In this document: one piece after another, positions 33,647 through 42,586 of the stretch
How the letters are laid out: the number at the start of each line of letters is the position of its first letter
How positions within the stretch are numbered: the first letter of the stretch is position 1
From: Halomarinibacterium sp041392205
GTDB lineage: Bacteria > Bacteroidota > Bacteroidia > Flavobacteriales > Flavobacteriaceae
NCBI GenBank assembly: GCA_041392205.1
Contig: JAWKMO010000004.1
Span: 124,001 to 188,000, forward strand
Direction of reading: 5' to 3'
Length of the DNA stretch: 64,000 nucleotides
Notes under the pieces: generated by a model
What the model was told of the DNA's origin: nothing
Databases searched by the model: none
The model's input: only the letters and a program-made list of their open reading frames with translations
Position numbers and translations under genes: made by a program

Positions 33647-34366
33647 TTACATTTTGCGAACATCTCCCGAAGCTCCGTCTCTCACCGAAACATCTGAAGG
33701 ATTTCCGTAGTATTTAATATCGCCTCCACTGGAAGCGTGACCTTCCATTTGTTCTTTTACATTTACCGTAATATCGGCACCGCTACTAGCTTCGGCTTTG
33801 CAAGAAATAACTTCTAGCTCTCGTGCCTTTAAATCGCTTCCGCTAGAAGCATCGGCAATGAGTCTTGTGGCTCTTCCCGATATTTTTAAATCGGCACCAC
33901 TGCTGGTGCTTGCATAGACTTCTTTGGCAAGAATTTCAACTTCCAGATCGGCGCCACTGCTACTGCTTAAGGAAAGGGTTTCGTTTTTAATGATCGAATT
34001 CCCTATCACATCGGCACCGCTGGAGGCTTCAATACTTTCTAGTTTTACATAAGTAACATGCGCTTTTTGCGATTTGGACCTGCCAATACTTTTTTTGGTG
34101 GTTACTTTTAACATTCCATTTTCTACGTAGGTTTCAATGTTTTCCATAAGGTTTTCATCGGCTTCAATAACTACTTTATTTTCAGTTCCTTCTGTTAGAA
34201 AAACATCCATTCCAGCACTTCCTCGTACCGAGGTAAAATCACCTACATTTCGTTCTTCGGTGATTACATTTCCATTGCCGTTCACTTCGCCTAAGTTGAT
34301 ATCGAAATGACAACTTGTGGTTGCCATTCCGATAAAGATTACGGCTAAAATTTTGATTGTTTTCAT
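33647..34366 (-). CDS. Head-GIN domain lipoprotein (DUF2807)
   Basis: A 239-residue protein with a lipobox (TTSC) and then a repetitive beta-helical domain in which the motif S-S-G-A-D / S-G-S-D recurs about every 17-20 residues (ASSGADVIG, SSSGADLEV, TSSGADLKI, ASSGSDLKA, ASSGADITV, ASSGGDIKY). Such domains are common in Bacteroidota envelopes with adhesin-like folds. It is the last gene of the DUF4870-PadR-PspC operon, ending in a clear terminator. Confidence 0.85.
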   Translation of the reverse strand: MKTIKILAVIFIGMATTSCHFDINLGEVNGNGNVITEERNVGDFTSVRGSAGMDVFLTEGTENKVVIEADENLMENIETYVENGMLKVTTKKSIGRSKSQKAHVTYVKLESIEASSGADVIGNSIIKNETLSLSSSSGADLEVEILAKEVYASTSSGADLKISGRATRLIADASSGSDLKARELEVISCKAEASSGADITVNVKEQMEGHASSGGDIKYYGNPSDVSVRDGASGDVRKM

Positions 34367-34391
34367 GATATTAATTATTTTGAGGGATGAT

Positions 34392-36110
34392 TTATTTAAT
34401 GGTATCTAAAACTATTATAGCACTAAGACTATCTTTTTTCTTTTCTGGATTAAACTCTTTTTCTACCGCTTCTTCCCAAGATTCCTTATTCCCGTTAGGA
34501 CTTTTTTCTACCTCTTTTTCCCAAGCTTCTTTTTCTTCAGAAGGGCAATCTAAACAGCGTGTTTTCCCGTCTTCAATTAGTAAGTATTGCTCCTCATCAC
34601 CATTTTTAAGAATGTCTCTAAAATTATAGTCATTTCTATGATAGGAATAGGTGTTGTCATCTGCATAAAGAATGGTTCCTAAAGGTAAATAGAGGACTAC
34701 TTCCACTTCTTGGTCACGGTATTTGTTTTTAAAATCGGTAGTTAAAAAGGCATCTAGTGTAAGTGTGTTCCCTGAAAGTTGATAGTTATACTGTATCGCT
34801 TCTGCTTTCTTTTTGGCAATTAAATACTCAGGACCTTCGGCTTTCTTTTCAATTAGCATTCGCCCTACAGAATCTTGGGTAGATCGAACAATTAGCCTAA
34901 TATCGGTTGAATAAATTATCTTCTCATCCTTTTCGTTGTACTCAATTTTTAATCCCCCTCTTCTACGGGCGTCGTACTCATACTTTTCGTTAGAGTACAT
35001 AGCAATACGTAACGTGTCGCCACTGTGTATGGGTAAGGGTTCTTCGATTATAAATTCTCCTGTATAAGCCGTTTCAGTTGCTTGGCGAATACCTAATATA
35101 CCCAATCCAACAATAGAAGCTAACCAAATTACAAAGAGTGTAATTTTGGCAGGTAATCCTATAGTTTTTAGGTTGTTTATAAGCATTTTTAACCCTAGAA
35201 TGAACAATACAAAGAAGGGAATTCCTACGGCAAAGAAGGTAAGTAAAGATATTAGCCAAAGCGGTGCTTGTGTGGTATCTACTATTTGGTACCAGTCTGT
35301 AAATTCGCCATGACCCCACATTCCAAAACTCCCTGCGGTAAATAGCCCTACCAATAGCCCTACCAAGGTTGATAAAGAAATAAGGATGACTAAAATTCCT
35401 AAAAACTTGACAAATATTTTGAAAAGCGTAAGAAAGATATTACCAAGCGTATCGAAAAAAGTAGCACTGCTGTTTTTTACTTTTTGCCCGTATTTGTCAT
35501 AGTCGGCGTTTTTTACTTTATCGGCGACAGTTTCATATCCTTCTTTAAACTTTTTTTCAATATTGGAGATGTTTATGGGTTCCCCCGTCATTTTTAGTTT
35601 ATCTGAAGTACTTTCCGCAGCGGGCACTAAAATCCAAAAAAGGATGTATACAATAATAAAGGTACCACTAGAGAAAAGGGTTAATAAAATCCAGATAAGG
35701 CGTACCCAAACGGCATCGAGCCCAATATAATGCCCTAACCCAGAGGAAACGCCAGAGATAAATTTGTTATCAATATCCCGAAACAGTTGTTTGTGGGAAC
35801 TTCTCGATTTTTTTGCCGTTTTTGGAGCATCTTCAAAAATCTCATCATCCACTGCATAATCTTCAGGTTGCCCCATCACGGCAATGACTTCGTCAAGTTC
35901 TTTAAGGGTGACAACTTGCGTACTGGTTTTCAGTTTTTCTGAAAAAAGTTCGGCAATACGCGCTTCGATATCTTTAATAATCTCATCGCTTCCCTGAGGA
36001 TCGCTTAACGATTTTTTGATAGCGACTAAATAGCGTTGTAATTTTCCATAGGCATCTTCGTCGATGTGGAAAAAAGTACCTGCTAGATTTATGTTTACTG
36101 TCTTGTTCAT
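34392..36110 (-). CDS. PspC-domain membrane protein
   Basis: A 572-residue protein with an N-terminal helical region (about 1-90, HIDEDAYGKLQRYLVAIKKSL), a PspC domain (about 105-160: FRDIDNKFISGVSSGLGHYIGLDAVWVRLIWIL), more membrane helices (to about 340), and a large extracytoplasmic beta-rich C-terminus. PspC family proteins sense or respond to envelope stress. It overlaps the PadR gene by 4 bp, suggesting co-regulation by it. Confidence 0.85.
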   Translation of the reverse strand: MNKTVNINLAGTFFHIDEDAYGKLQRYLVAIKKSLSDPQGSDEIIKDIEARIAELFSEKLKTSTQVVTLKELDEVIAVMGQPEDYAVDDEIFEDAPKTAKKSRSSHKQLFRDIDNKFISGVSSGLGHYIGLDAVWVRLIWILLTLFSSGTFIIVYILFWILVPAAESTSDKLKMTGEPINISNIEKKFKEGYETVADKVKNADYDKYGQKVKNSSATFFDTLGNIFLTLFKIFVKFLGILVILISLSTLVGLLVGLFTAGSFGMWGHGEFTDWYQIVDTTQAPLWLISLLTFFAVGIPFFVLFILGLKMLINNLKTIGLPAKITLFVIWLASIVGLGILGIRQATETAYTGEFIIEEPLPIHSGDTLRIAMYSNEKYEYDARRRGGLKIEYNEKDEKIIYSTDIRLIVRSTQDSVGRMLIEKKAEGPEYLIAKKKAEAIQYNYQLSGNTLTLDAFLTTDFKNKYRDQEVEVVLYLPLGTILYADDNTYSYHRNDYNFRDILKNGDEEQYLLIEDGKTRCLDCPSEEKEAWEKEVEKSPNGNKESWEEAVEKEFNPEKKKDSLSAIIVLDTIK

Positions 36111-36445
36111 TTTGTAGTTTTTTCGCTGGTTACTCTATTTACTGCCTGTTGCAATTCGCTCCAAGTAGTGTTTAATTCTTTTAAAAATAATTTTCCTGTC
36201 TCTGTAAGTCCGTAGTACTTACGGGGTGGGCCGCTGGTAGATTCTTCCCAGCGATAACTTAATAACCCTGCATTTTTTAGGCGGGTTAAAAGAGGATATA
36301 CAGTGCCCTCAACGACTAGCAATTTGCCTTCTTTGAGAGACTCAAGGATATCACTAGTATACGCTTCACCATCTTTTAGGATGGAAAGGATACAGAACTC
36401 CAAGACCCCTTTACGCATTTGTGCTTTTGTGTTTTCGATTTTCAT
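36107..36445 (-). CDS. PadR-family transcriptional regulator
   Basis: A 112-residue winged-helix regulator: MRKGVLEFCILSILKDGEAYTSDIL, recognition helix LVVEGTVYPLLTRLKNAGLL and wing SGPPRKYYGLTETGK. It is the short PadR form, with a reduced C-terminal dimerisation helix. It probably controls its own operon (PspC, head-GIN), as is common for PadR with membrane-protein partners. The inducing signal is unknown. It starts 4 bp before the stop of the small upstream frame. Confidence 0.9.
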   Translation of the reverse strand: MKIENTKAQMRKGVLEFCILSILKDGEAYTSDILESLKEGKLLVVEGTVYPLLTRLKNAGLLSYRWEESTSGPPRKYYGLTETGKLFLKELNTTWSELQQAVNRVTSEKTTK

Positions 36446-36633
36446 ATGGTTTCTTCATTTAATTGAGACAACAATTCGTCTCTACTAATAAGGTAATGAG
36501 GATTGAGTTGTTGTAAACTTACTTCGCAAGTTTGTTGCTCAAGGGTTGGAAAATCTTCTGCCATCTGCGGAAGTTCTCCGGCGTGTAGTAGGTTTAGTAC
36601 CAACGCTGATAAAATACTAACTAACGTGCTCAT
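36442..36633 (-). CDS. 63-residue small protein of unknown function
   Basis: A short frame between DUF4870 and padR, overlapping both (17 bp upstream, 4 bp downstream). Starting at ATG 36633, it has a hydrophobic N-terminus (STLVSILSALVLNLLHAG) that could be a signal or membrane segment, then a polar segment EDFPTLEQQTCEVSLQQLN. No family is recognised. Its place inside a tightly overlapping operon and translational coupling support it as a real gene. Confidence 0.5.
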   Translation of the reverse strand: MSTLVSILSALVLNLLHAGELPQMAEDFPTLEQQTCEVSLQQLNPHYLISRDELLSQLNEETI

Positions 36634-37135
36634 TTTTTGATTGATTAAGGTTCCCAATTGGTTCGGGAGTTGATTTTTTGATGAATGATATACTTAATGG
36701 GTACTTGTATAACAGCCCTCTGTTGGCATGCACCGTAGCAGTAATGACGGCATACAATTCAAAAACAAAAAGACCTAATAAGAAAACAATGGCTACAAAA
36801 AATAAGATTAAATAACCCGATACGTTTTTAATCTCACTAAAGCTTATTTCGTGTGAATGATGATCGATGACTTCCACCAGCGACACAAAATTAGAGGCAA
36901 AAGCCACAAAAAAGGGTAAGCAAATAAGCCCAATAACAATACTATAGAGTAATATACTTAATTGAAAGTTAATGGCTTGTCTTCCATGCTCATTTACAAA
37001 AGGCTTTTCCTTATTGGCACTCCACAAGATGAGAGGTAATAGAAAATTACCAAAAGGGAAAAAGAACTTGGCAAAGGTAGCAAGGTGCGTCGCTGCAGCG
37101 ATGTTTTTGTGATTTTCTGAAGGATTAGTTTCCAT
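36617..37135 (-). CDS. DUF4870 domain-containing membrane protein
   Basis: A 172-residue protein with about four membrane segments. The typical DUF4870 pattern is LATFAKFFFPFGNFLLPLILW, FVNEHGRQAINFQLS and then two further hydrophobic helices. The family is found in envelope-stress gene sets. It is the first gene of the PadR/PspC/head-GIN operon. Confidence 0.85.
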   Translation of the reverse strand: METNPSENHKNIAAATHLATFAKFFFPFGNFLLPLILWSANKEKPFVNEHGRQAINFQLSILLYSIVIGLICLPFFVAFASNFVSLVEVIDHHSHEISFSEIKNVSGYLILFFVAIVFLLGLFVFELYAVITATVHANRGLLYKYPLSISFIKKSTPEPIGNLNQSKNEHVS

Positions 37136-37154
37136 TGCTTATTATTTTCTTATG

Positions 37155-37162
37155 CAAATATA
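37155..37162 (-). promoter_or_regulatory. -7 element of the DUF4870-PadR-PspC operon
   Basis: TATATTTG on the minus strand matches TAnnTTTG and lies 20 bp before the DUF4870 ATG. A similar TAAATTTG at 37234-37241 on the plus strand fits the divergent LRR gene. Confidence 0.45.
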
Positions 37163-37288
37163 TGTCTAATAGATGGTATTATGTTACGCATAGTACTAAT
37201 ATTTAACATATTTTTAACAAATAGATATTTTAATAAATTTGAATATATTAGCCACAAATAGGAGCGGAGACCTTATAAATAGAAGTTT

Positions 37289-38710
37289 ATGAATACAAAA
37301 TTATTTTTTGGAATTTGGTTTTTAGTTTTTGGAAGTTTTTTTGTGCAAGCACAAATTGTAAACATTCCCGATGCTAATTTTAAGAATGCGTTGGTGAGCT
37401 CTTTATGTGTTGACCTTAATGATGATGGTATTCCAGATATTGATGCCGATATCAATAATGATGGTCAAATACAAGTTTCAGAAGCAATTGCGGCACCAAG
37501 TCTATACATTAGTAATAAAAATATAAGCGACCTTACCGGTATTGAGAGCTTTGTTAATATAGAAGTTCTTGATTGTCATAATAATAATATTACTATATTA
37601 AATTTATCGCAAAATACAGATCTTACTTTTGTCTCTGCATATAGAAATAGTATTATAAGTTTAGATGTATCTAATTGTGGCAATCTTTTAAAATTGTGGG
37701 TTGATAACAATGAATTAACAACAATTGATGTGAGTAATAATACCCAGCTTCAAAATTTTGCTTGCTCATTTAACCAATTAAATACAATAGATATCTCAAA
37801 TAATACCCAATTAGAAATTTTTGCGGCTGGTTGGAATTTACTTACCGAAGTTGATATTAGTTCGAATCCTTTATTAGTATCTATTGGAATAGATGGCAAC
37901 CAAATATCGCAATTGGATGTAAGTCTTCAACCCAATCTTTTGGCAATATACTGTTCAAATAATTTGATTAGTACCATTGATACTTCAAATAATCCATTAC
38001 TTTTTGCTTTTTGGTGCTTTTCAAATCAAATTACCTCTTTTGACCTAAGTCAAAACCTTAATCTTGAAATCTTTATTTGCTCAGATAATCAGCTTACTGA
38101 AATTGATGTAAGTCAAAATCTTCTATTACGTTCTTTTGAATGCTCTTTAAATCAAATTACAACTTTAGACTTATCTAACTTATTATTCTTAGAAAGTTTT
38201 GCGTGTTATTCTAATCAAATAACCCAATTAGACCTCTCTATGATGCCGGGATTATATGCTACAGCCGTTCATGACAATGACCTACGTTACCTAAGTATTC
38301 AAAATGGAAATAATGTAAATATGACTTCAATGATTGCCAATGATAATCCCAACCTAGAATGTATTGAGGTGGATGATATTGCCTATGCAAATGCTCAAAT
38401 TTGTGATTTCCCTAATTTTTTAGGCTGGTGCAAAGACGAAACTGCCAGTTACAGCGAGTTTTGCGAGTTAGGTGTTGAAGATTTTACTGCAAATGAAATT
38501 GTACTATATCCCAACCCAACCAAAAATCTATTAACCCTTCAAACCGAGCTGCTTATTGAAAAAGCAGTTGTTTATAATCTTCAAGGAATTTCAGTAAAAG
38601 AATTTAACAATACAAAGACACTAGAAGTTTCCGAATTGTCACAAGGTATGTATTTTGTAGAAATCCATTCCGAAGAAAAAAAACAGATTCAAAAATTTAT
38701 CAAAATCTAA
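37289..38710 (+). CDS. Secreted leucine-rich repeat protein with T9SS C-terminal domain
   Basis: A 473-residue exported protein: signal peptide (LVFGSFFVQAQ), an N-terminal segment with EF-hand-like acidic loops (DLNDDGIPDIDADINNDG, likely calcium-binding), then about 12 leucine-rich repeats of 20-22 residues each (LDVSNN, IDISNN, LDLSNL patterns, each with a N-L-x-C/F-x-N core). It ends in a type IX secretion sorting domain (LYPNPTKNLLTL to the C-terminal KQIQKFIKI). Probably surface-attached or released. The promoter TAAATTTG at 37234-37241 precedes it. Confidence 0.88.
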   Translation: MNTKLFFGIWFLVFGSFFVQAQIVNIPDANFKNALVSSLCVDLNDDGIPDIDADINNDGQIQVSEAIAAPSLYISNKNISDLTGIESFVNIEVLDCHNNNITILNLSQNTDLTFVSAYRNSIISLDVSNCGNLLKLWVDNNELTTIDVSNNTQLQNFACSFNQLNTIDISNNTQLEIFAAGWNLLTEVDISSNPLLVSIGIDGNQISQLDVSLQPNLLAIYCSNNLISTIDTSNNPLLFAFWCFSNQITSFDLSQNLNLEIFICSDNQLTEIDVSQNLLLRSFECSLNQITTLDLSNLLFLESFACYSNQITQLDLSMMPGLYATAVHDNDLRYLSIQNGNNVNMTSMIANDNPNLECIEVDDIAYANAQICDFPNFLGWCKDETASYSEFCELGVEDFTANEIVLYPNPTKNLLTLQTELLIEKAVVYNLQGISVKEFNNTKTLEVSELSQGMYFVEIHSEEKKQIQKFIKI

Positions 38711-38756
38711 CTATCCAATATTCCAAAATACCAAAACCCATCACCCTTCACCCGAA

Positions 38757-39212
38757 ATGAAACTCACTCCAAGGAAAATCAACCTCTTTACCTTATTCAA
38801 ATTACCCTCTTGTTATTTCTCTGGCGTAAGAGTAAAAAGTATTTCAGAAACTAGTTGTACCGCAACTGTAAAACACCGATGGATTAATCAAAACCCCTTT
38901 AACTCCATGTTTTGGGCCATACAAGGAATGGCTGCCGAATTGAGTACTGGAGCTTTGGTCATGGGGTACATTAAGGAAAGCGGCAAACCTATTTCTATGC
39001 TAGTAGCAAATAACAAAGCAACTTTTTCAAAAAAGGCAACAGGACGAATCACTTTTACTTGTAAGGACGGGCTTGCCATAAAAGAAGCAATTGCAAAAAC
39101 CATGGTAACAGGAGAGGGGCAAACTTGCTGGATGACTTCCGTTGGTAAAAATAACGAGGGGGTGGAAGTCTCTCAATTTCTGTTTGAATGGACCGTAAAA
39201 TTAAAGGCTTAA
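38757..39212 (+). CDS. DUF4442 hotdog-fold protein
   Basis: A 151-residue protein with the pattern WINQNPFNSMFWAIQGMAAELSTGALVMGYI, typical of DUF4442 proteins related to hotdog acyl-CoA thioesterases. The family is often annotated as thioesterase-like, but activity is unproven. No signal peptide. The 46-bp spacer from the LRR gene is C-rich and lacks a clear promoter. Confidence 0.82.
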   Translation: MKLTPRKINLFTLFKLPSCYFSGVRVKSISETSCTATVKHRWINQNPFNSMFWAIQGMAAELSTGALVMGYIKESGKPISMLVANNKATFSKKATGRITFTCKDGLAIKEAIAKTMVTGEGQTCWMTSVGKNNEGVEVSQFLFEWTVKLKA

Positions 39213-39350
39213 CAATAATTTAAGAAAACTTTAGGCATCCATTTTTTTTTTGAAATGAAATATGTAATTGTTTTTTCGTTATATTTATGGAAACAATTCT
39301 AAAATTCATTGCGTATAGAAAAACACTACCTAACCTAACGCTTATTACCT

Positions 39351-39548
39351 ATGGCTAGAGCGATGTTTGATTACACTAAAGCAGTACTTAAAAAAGTAAG
39401 TTTTGATGTTAATCTCTTTTGCAAAGAGTTGAAAAAGGCGCTACAAAGGCTTCTTCCTCACGAAATAGAAGAGCTTAAAATTTGGGTAAATTCCCTTATT
39501 GCGCAGAATCCTCAGTTAAATCAATGTTTAATCCTTTTAAAAGAATAA
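39351..39548 (+). CDS. Small conserved 65-residue protein
   Basis: A short protein starting MARAMFDYTKAVLKKVSF, with a cysteine in LFCKELKKALQRLLP and a helical C-terminus (EIEELKIWVNSLIAQNPQL). It belongs to a small Bacteroidota-specific family that I have seen in many genomes without an assigned role. An intrinsic terminator follows at once, and a TATATTTA element lies at 39280-39287, so it is likely expressed as a single gene. Confidence 0.7.
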   Translation: MARAMFDYTKAVLKKVSFDVNLFCKELKKALQRLLPHEIEELKIWVNSLIAQNPQLNQCLILLKE

Positions 39549-39549
39549 A

Positions 39550-39577
39550 AAAATCCCGCCTTGGCGGGATTTTTTAG
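39550..39577 (+). terminator. Terminator after the small conserved gene
   Basis: AAATCCCGCC, TT, GGCGGGATTT (39551-39572) followed by TTTT. A very stable intrinsic terminator; also stops the convergent oxyR transcript. Confidence 0.85.
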
Positions 39578-39586
39578 TTAGCTCCA

Positions 39587-40519
39587 TTATATTGGACTAA
39601 TAATTTTTACATCCTGAAACCGGATGGCTCCTCTTACAATTCCAGAAATACTCTGGTACATGGCATCTATTATTTGCAGTTTTAACTCACTTTTGGGGTA
39701 AATTAAACTCACTTCCCTTGCTGGGGGCGGTTCTCTAAAATAGCGTAGGTTTTTTTGTTGTTTTTCAGAAATGTCCAAGGTATGTAAATAGGGGAGTAAA
39801 GTCATCCCTAATCCTTCATGAGTAAGTTTTATGAGTGTTTCAAAACTCCCGCTTTCTAATTGAAAGGAATCGTTTTTTGCCATTTTTGAAGAACGACAAA
39901 GATTAACAACCCCATCTCTAAAACAATGACCATCTTCCAATAATAGAATGTCATCGATTTCTAAATCGGATACTTCAATATTTTTTTTCTCAAAAAGGCG
40001 ATGGCTCTCGGGGATGTACCCCACAAAGGGTTCGTAATATAATGCGCGCTCTTTAATTTTTTCTTGTTGTAAAGGCGTTGCAGCAATTGCGGCATCCAAA
40101 TGACCGTCTAGTAATTTGTGAATAATTTCTTCGGTGGAAAGCTCTTCTATCTTTAAATGGACTTTGGGATATTTTGAAGTAAAACTTTTTAAAAACATGG
40201 GAAGTAAGGTGGGCATTACCGTAGGGATAATCCCTAACTTAAATTCGCCACCAATAAACCCTTTTTCTTGATCCACAACATCTTGCATACGTTCCGACTC
40301 ATTGACAATGTTTTTTGCCTGACTCACAATTTTTTTACCAACCGATGTAAGCTCAATAGGTTTTTTACTTCTATCAAATATGAGAATATCCAATTCTTCC
40401 TCCAACTTCTGTATTTGCATACTTAGCGTGGGCTGGGTCACGAAAGTTTTTTCAGCTGCCTTAGTAAAATTTTGATGTTCGGCTACCGCCAACACATATT
40501 TTAATTGGGTAATGGTCAT
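39587..40519 (-). CDS. oxyR: OxyR-like LysR-family regulator
   Basis: A 310-residue LysR regulator: N-terminal helix-turn-helix (MTITQLKYVLAVAEHQNFTKAAEKTFVTQPTLSMQIQ, about 1-37) and a substrate-binding-like domain. The effector domain holds the peroxide-sensing pair CFRDGVVNLC with the DGHCFRD context found in OxyR. It should sense H2O2 and regulate antioxidant genes. ATG 40519 is used because the standard MTITQLKY start follows it. Confidence 0.88.
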   Translation of the reverse strand: MTITQLKYVLAVAEHQNFTKAAEKTFVTQPTLSMQIQKLEEELDILIFDRSKKPIELTSVGKKIVSQAKNIVNESERMQDVVDQEKGFIGGEFKLGIIPTVMPTLLPMFLKSFTSKYPKVHLKIEELSTEEIIHKLLDGHLDAAIAATPLQQEKIKERALYYEPFVGYIPESHRLFEKKNIEVSDLEIDDILLLEDGHCFRDGVVNLCRSSKMAKNDSFQLESGSFETLIKLTHEGLGMTLLPYLHTLDISEKQQKNLRYFREPPPAREVSLIYPKSELKLQIIDAMYQSISGIVRGAIRFQDVKIISPI

Positions 40520-40596
40520 AGGTAATGCTTTCTTCAAAAATACAAAATATATAGACAAAAACTATCTTACTTATATTTAGTTAAGTTTTTATCTAT

Positions 40597-40627
40597 AAAA
40601 AAAGTCAGTGAATTTTCACTGACTTTT
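40597..40627 (-). terminator. Terminator after the DUF2141 gene
   Basis: On the minus strand AAAAGTCAGTGAA pairs with TTCACTGACTTTT, followed by a T tract. Lies just downstream of the DUF2141 stop at 40650. Confidence 0.75.
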
Positions 40628-40649
40628 GTTTCGATTCTAGACGAATTTT

Positions 40650-41069
40650 TTATAATCTTATTTCCATAGTAACGGGAGCTGTCCCTACTTCAAATTTTGC
40701 ATCCTTCCATTGAGGCGGACCATAACTCATAGGATTGTTAGAAACTCCGTACATTTCTTTTGGCATACCATTAGGTTCAAAGTCCATTATTTTATTCTCG
40801 TTTTTGTCGTGAAATAAGGTAATGGCATAGGTTCCCGGGGTAACATTAGTAAAGGTAACTGAAGCAAGACCTTCGGTTACGGTACTTTCTTGCCCTTGAA
40901 GGGGTGCGGCTTTCATAAAAGTGTCTTGATTATAAAGTCCTGCGATCACACTACCTCCCTCTGCTGGTACCGGGATGGTAACGGTAATGGTGGTTCCAAG
41001 GGTTTCATTTTGTGCATTCGAAACAAAAAATGAAAGGACTAAGGCTGTGGTAAGTAATACAATTTTCAT
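40650..41069 (-). CDS. DUF2141 domain-containing exported protein
   Basis: A 139-residue protein with a signal peptide (LSFFVSNAQ) and the DUF2141 beta-sandwich ending in the diagnostic AMT/GVSNNPMSYGPPQWKDAKFEV-type motif. DUF2141 proteins are exported and related to carboxypeptidase-like domains; the role is not established. A related gene lies at 58639. It has its own terminator downstream. Confidence 0.85.
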   Translation of the reverse strand: MKIVLLTTALVLSFFVSNAQNETLGTTITVTIPVPAEGGSVIAGLYNQDTFMKAAPLQGQESTVTEGLASVTFTNVTPGTYAITLFHDKNENKIMDFEPNGMPKEMYGVSNNPMSYGPPQWKDAKFEVGTAPVTMEIRL

Positions 41070-41179
41070 AAGGGTATGGTTTTAAAGTGTTTTTATTAAT
41101 TTTACACTTCAAAGGTGCGCATCCCTACCGTTTTAAAGTAAAAAGAATGACTCAATTGTAAATTTTCTTTTCTGAAGTG

Positions 41180-42511
41180 TTACAAAAGGCCTCTCGCTTT
41201 TATTTCTAGGTATTTATTAATAGTGTCTATGGTTAATTGTTTTGGGGTAGTTAAAATGGAATGAATGCCAAATTTCTTCAATTCATTTACAATTAACCGT
41301 TTTTCGAAGGCAAACTTTTCGGCAATCACTTTATCGTACACTTGCTGAATCGTTACCGCCTTTGTATCAATAATAGAAGTGATTTCGGTATTCTTAAAAA
41401 ATACAACTACCAATAAGTGATATTTTGAAATTGCTTTTAAATAAGGAAGTTGGCGGTTAAGTCCGTCCATCGTTTCAAAATTGGTATATAACAACAAAAG
41501 GCTACGGTGGGTTATGTGTTGCTTTATACTTGCATATAATTTGCTAAAATCACTTTCAAAGTAGTTGGTTTCAATATTGTACAGCGACTCTAAAATAAGT
41601 TGCATTTGCGAGCTACGACGTTCTGCCACTACTTTATTTTCTACTTTTTTCGAAAAAGAGAGCATCCCTGCTTTATCGTGTTTTCGCAGTACCACATTGC
41701 TTATCACTAAAGTCGAATTAATGGCATAATCCAATAAGCTTAACCCTTCAAAAGGCATTTTCATGGACCTGCCTTTATCTATTAAACAATATACGGGTTG
41801 CGATTTTTCATCTTGAAAAAGATTCACCATTACATTATGAGTCTTTGCAGTGGCTTTCCAATTAATAGTGCGTAAATCGTCCCCCAACACATATTCTTTT
41901 ATTTGCTCAAATTCCATACTATGTCCAATACGGCGTGTTTTTCGTAAACCCAATTCCAACGAATTTTTATTAATGTTAAGCATTTCAAACCGTTTTAATT
42001 GCTTAAAACTAGGATAGGTTTTTACCATAATGTCCTTGTCAAAGGTAAATCGCTTGGCGACCAATCTAAGTTGGGTAGAAGCATATACATTTACATCGCC
42101 AAAATGATATTCCCCTCTTTCCAGAGGCGAAAGGGAGTAAGTAACTTGGGCGATTTTTTTTGAAGGAATGGCACATCGAAGTTTAAAATCCCGAAGTTGA
42201 AATTGTACAGGTATTTCGTCTATAATGTCACAATAGACTTTAAAGGAATAGTGATTTTGAAGGGTTATTTTAATCGTGTTTTCATCACCATTCGATAGTT
42301 TTTCAGGAACTTCTCGTGCTGCAAGAAGGGTATTCTTTCCCAAAAAAATAAGGAGAAAATCCAATGCAAAACAAAGACAGAGAATAAGTAAAAAAATTTG
42401 TGCTACTTCAAATACAAAAGGAATAAAATAACTTAGCCCAAACAAAACAATAATTCCACTACATAGGTAGAAGAAAAGGGGTTGTATGTAAAAGGCTTTG
42501 AGAAGCTTCAT
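41180..42511 (-). CDS. DUF58 domain-containing protein
   Basis: A 443-residue protein with two N-terminal membrane helices and the DUF58 domain. The hallmark is EFEQIKEYVLGDDLRTINWKATAKTH followed by a vWA-like segment with PVYCLIDKGRSM. It is the usual partner of MoxR ATPase (the gene 75 bp upstream). Together with DUF4350, DUF4129 and SpoIIM genes it forms a membrane-associated chaperone-like set, with unknown clients. Confidence 0.9.
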   Translation of the reverse strand: MKLLKAFYIQPLFFYLCSGIIVLFGLSYFIPFVFEVAQIFLLILCLCFALDFLLIFLGKNTLLAAREVPEKLSNGDENTIKITLQNHYSFKVYCDIIDEIPVQFQLRDFKLRCAIPSKKIAQVTYSLSPLERGEYHFGDVNVYASTQLRLVAKRFTFDKDIMVKTYPSFKQLKRFEMLNINKNSLELGLRKTRRIGHSMEFEQIKEYVLGDDLRTINWKATAKTHNVMVNLFQDEKSQPVYCLIDKGRSMKMPFEGLSLLDYAINSTLVISNVVLRKHDKAGMLSFSKKVENKVVAERRSSQMQLILESLYNIETNYFESDFSKLYASIKQHITHRSLLLLYTNFETMDGLNRQLPYLKAISKYHLLVVVFFKNTEITSIIDTKAVTIQQVYDKVIAEKFAFEKRLIVNELKKFGIHSILTTPKQLTIDTINKYLEIKARGLL

Positions 42512-42586
42512 GGGCTCAATAATGAGTTTGTTTATCTAGTTTTTACCACGAAATAGCGAATACTTTTTTAGGAACTGAAGGTTGTT

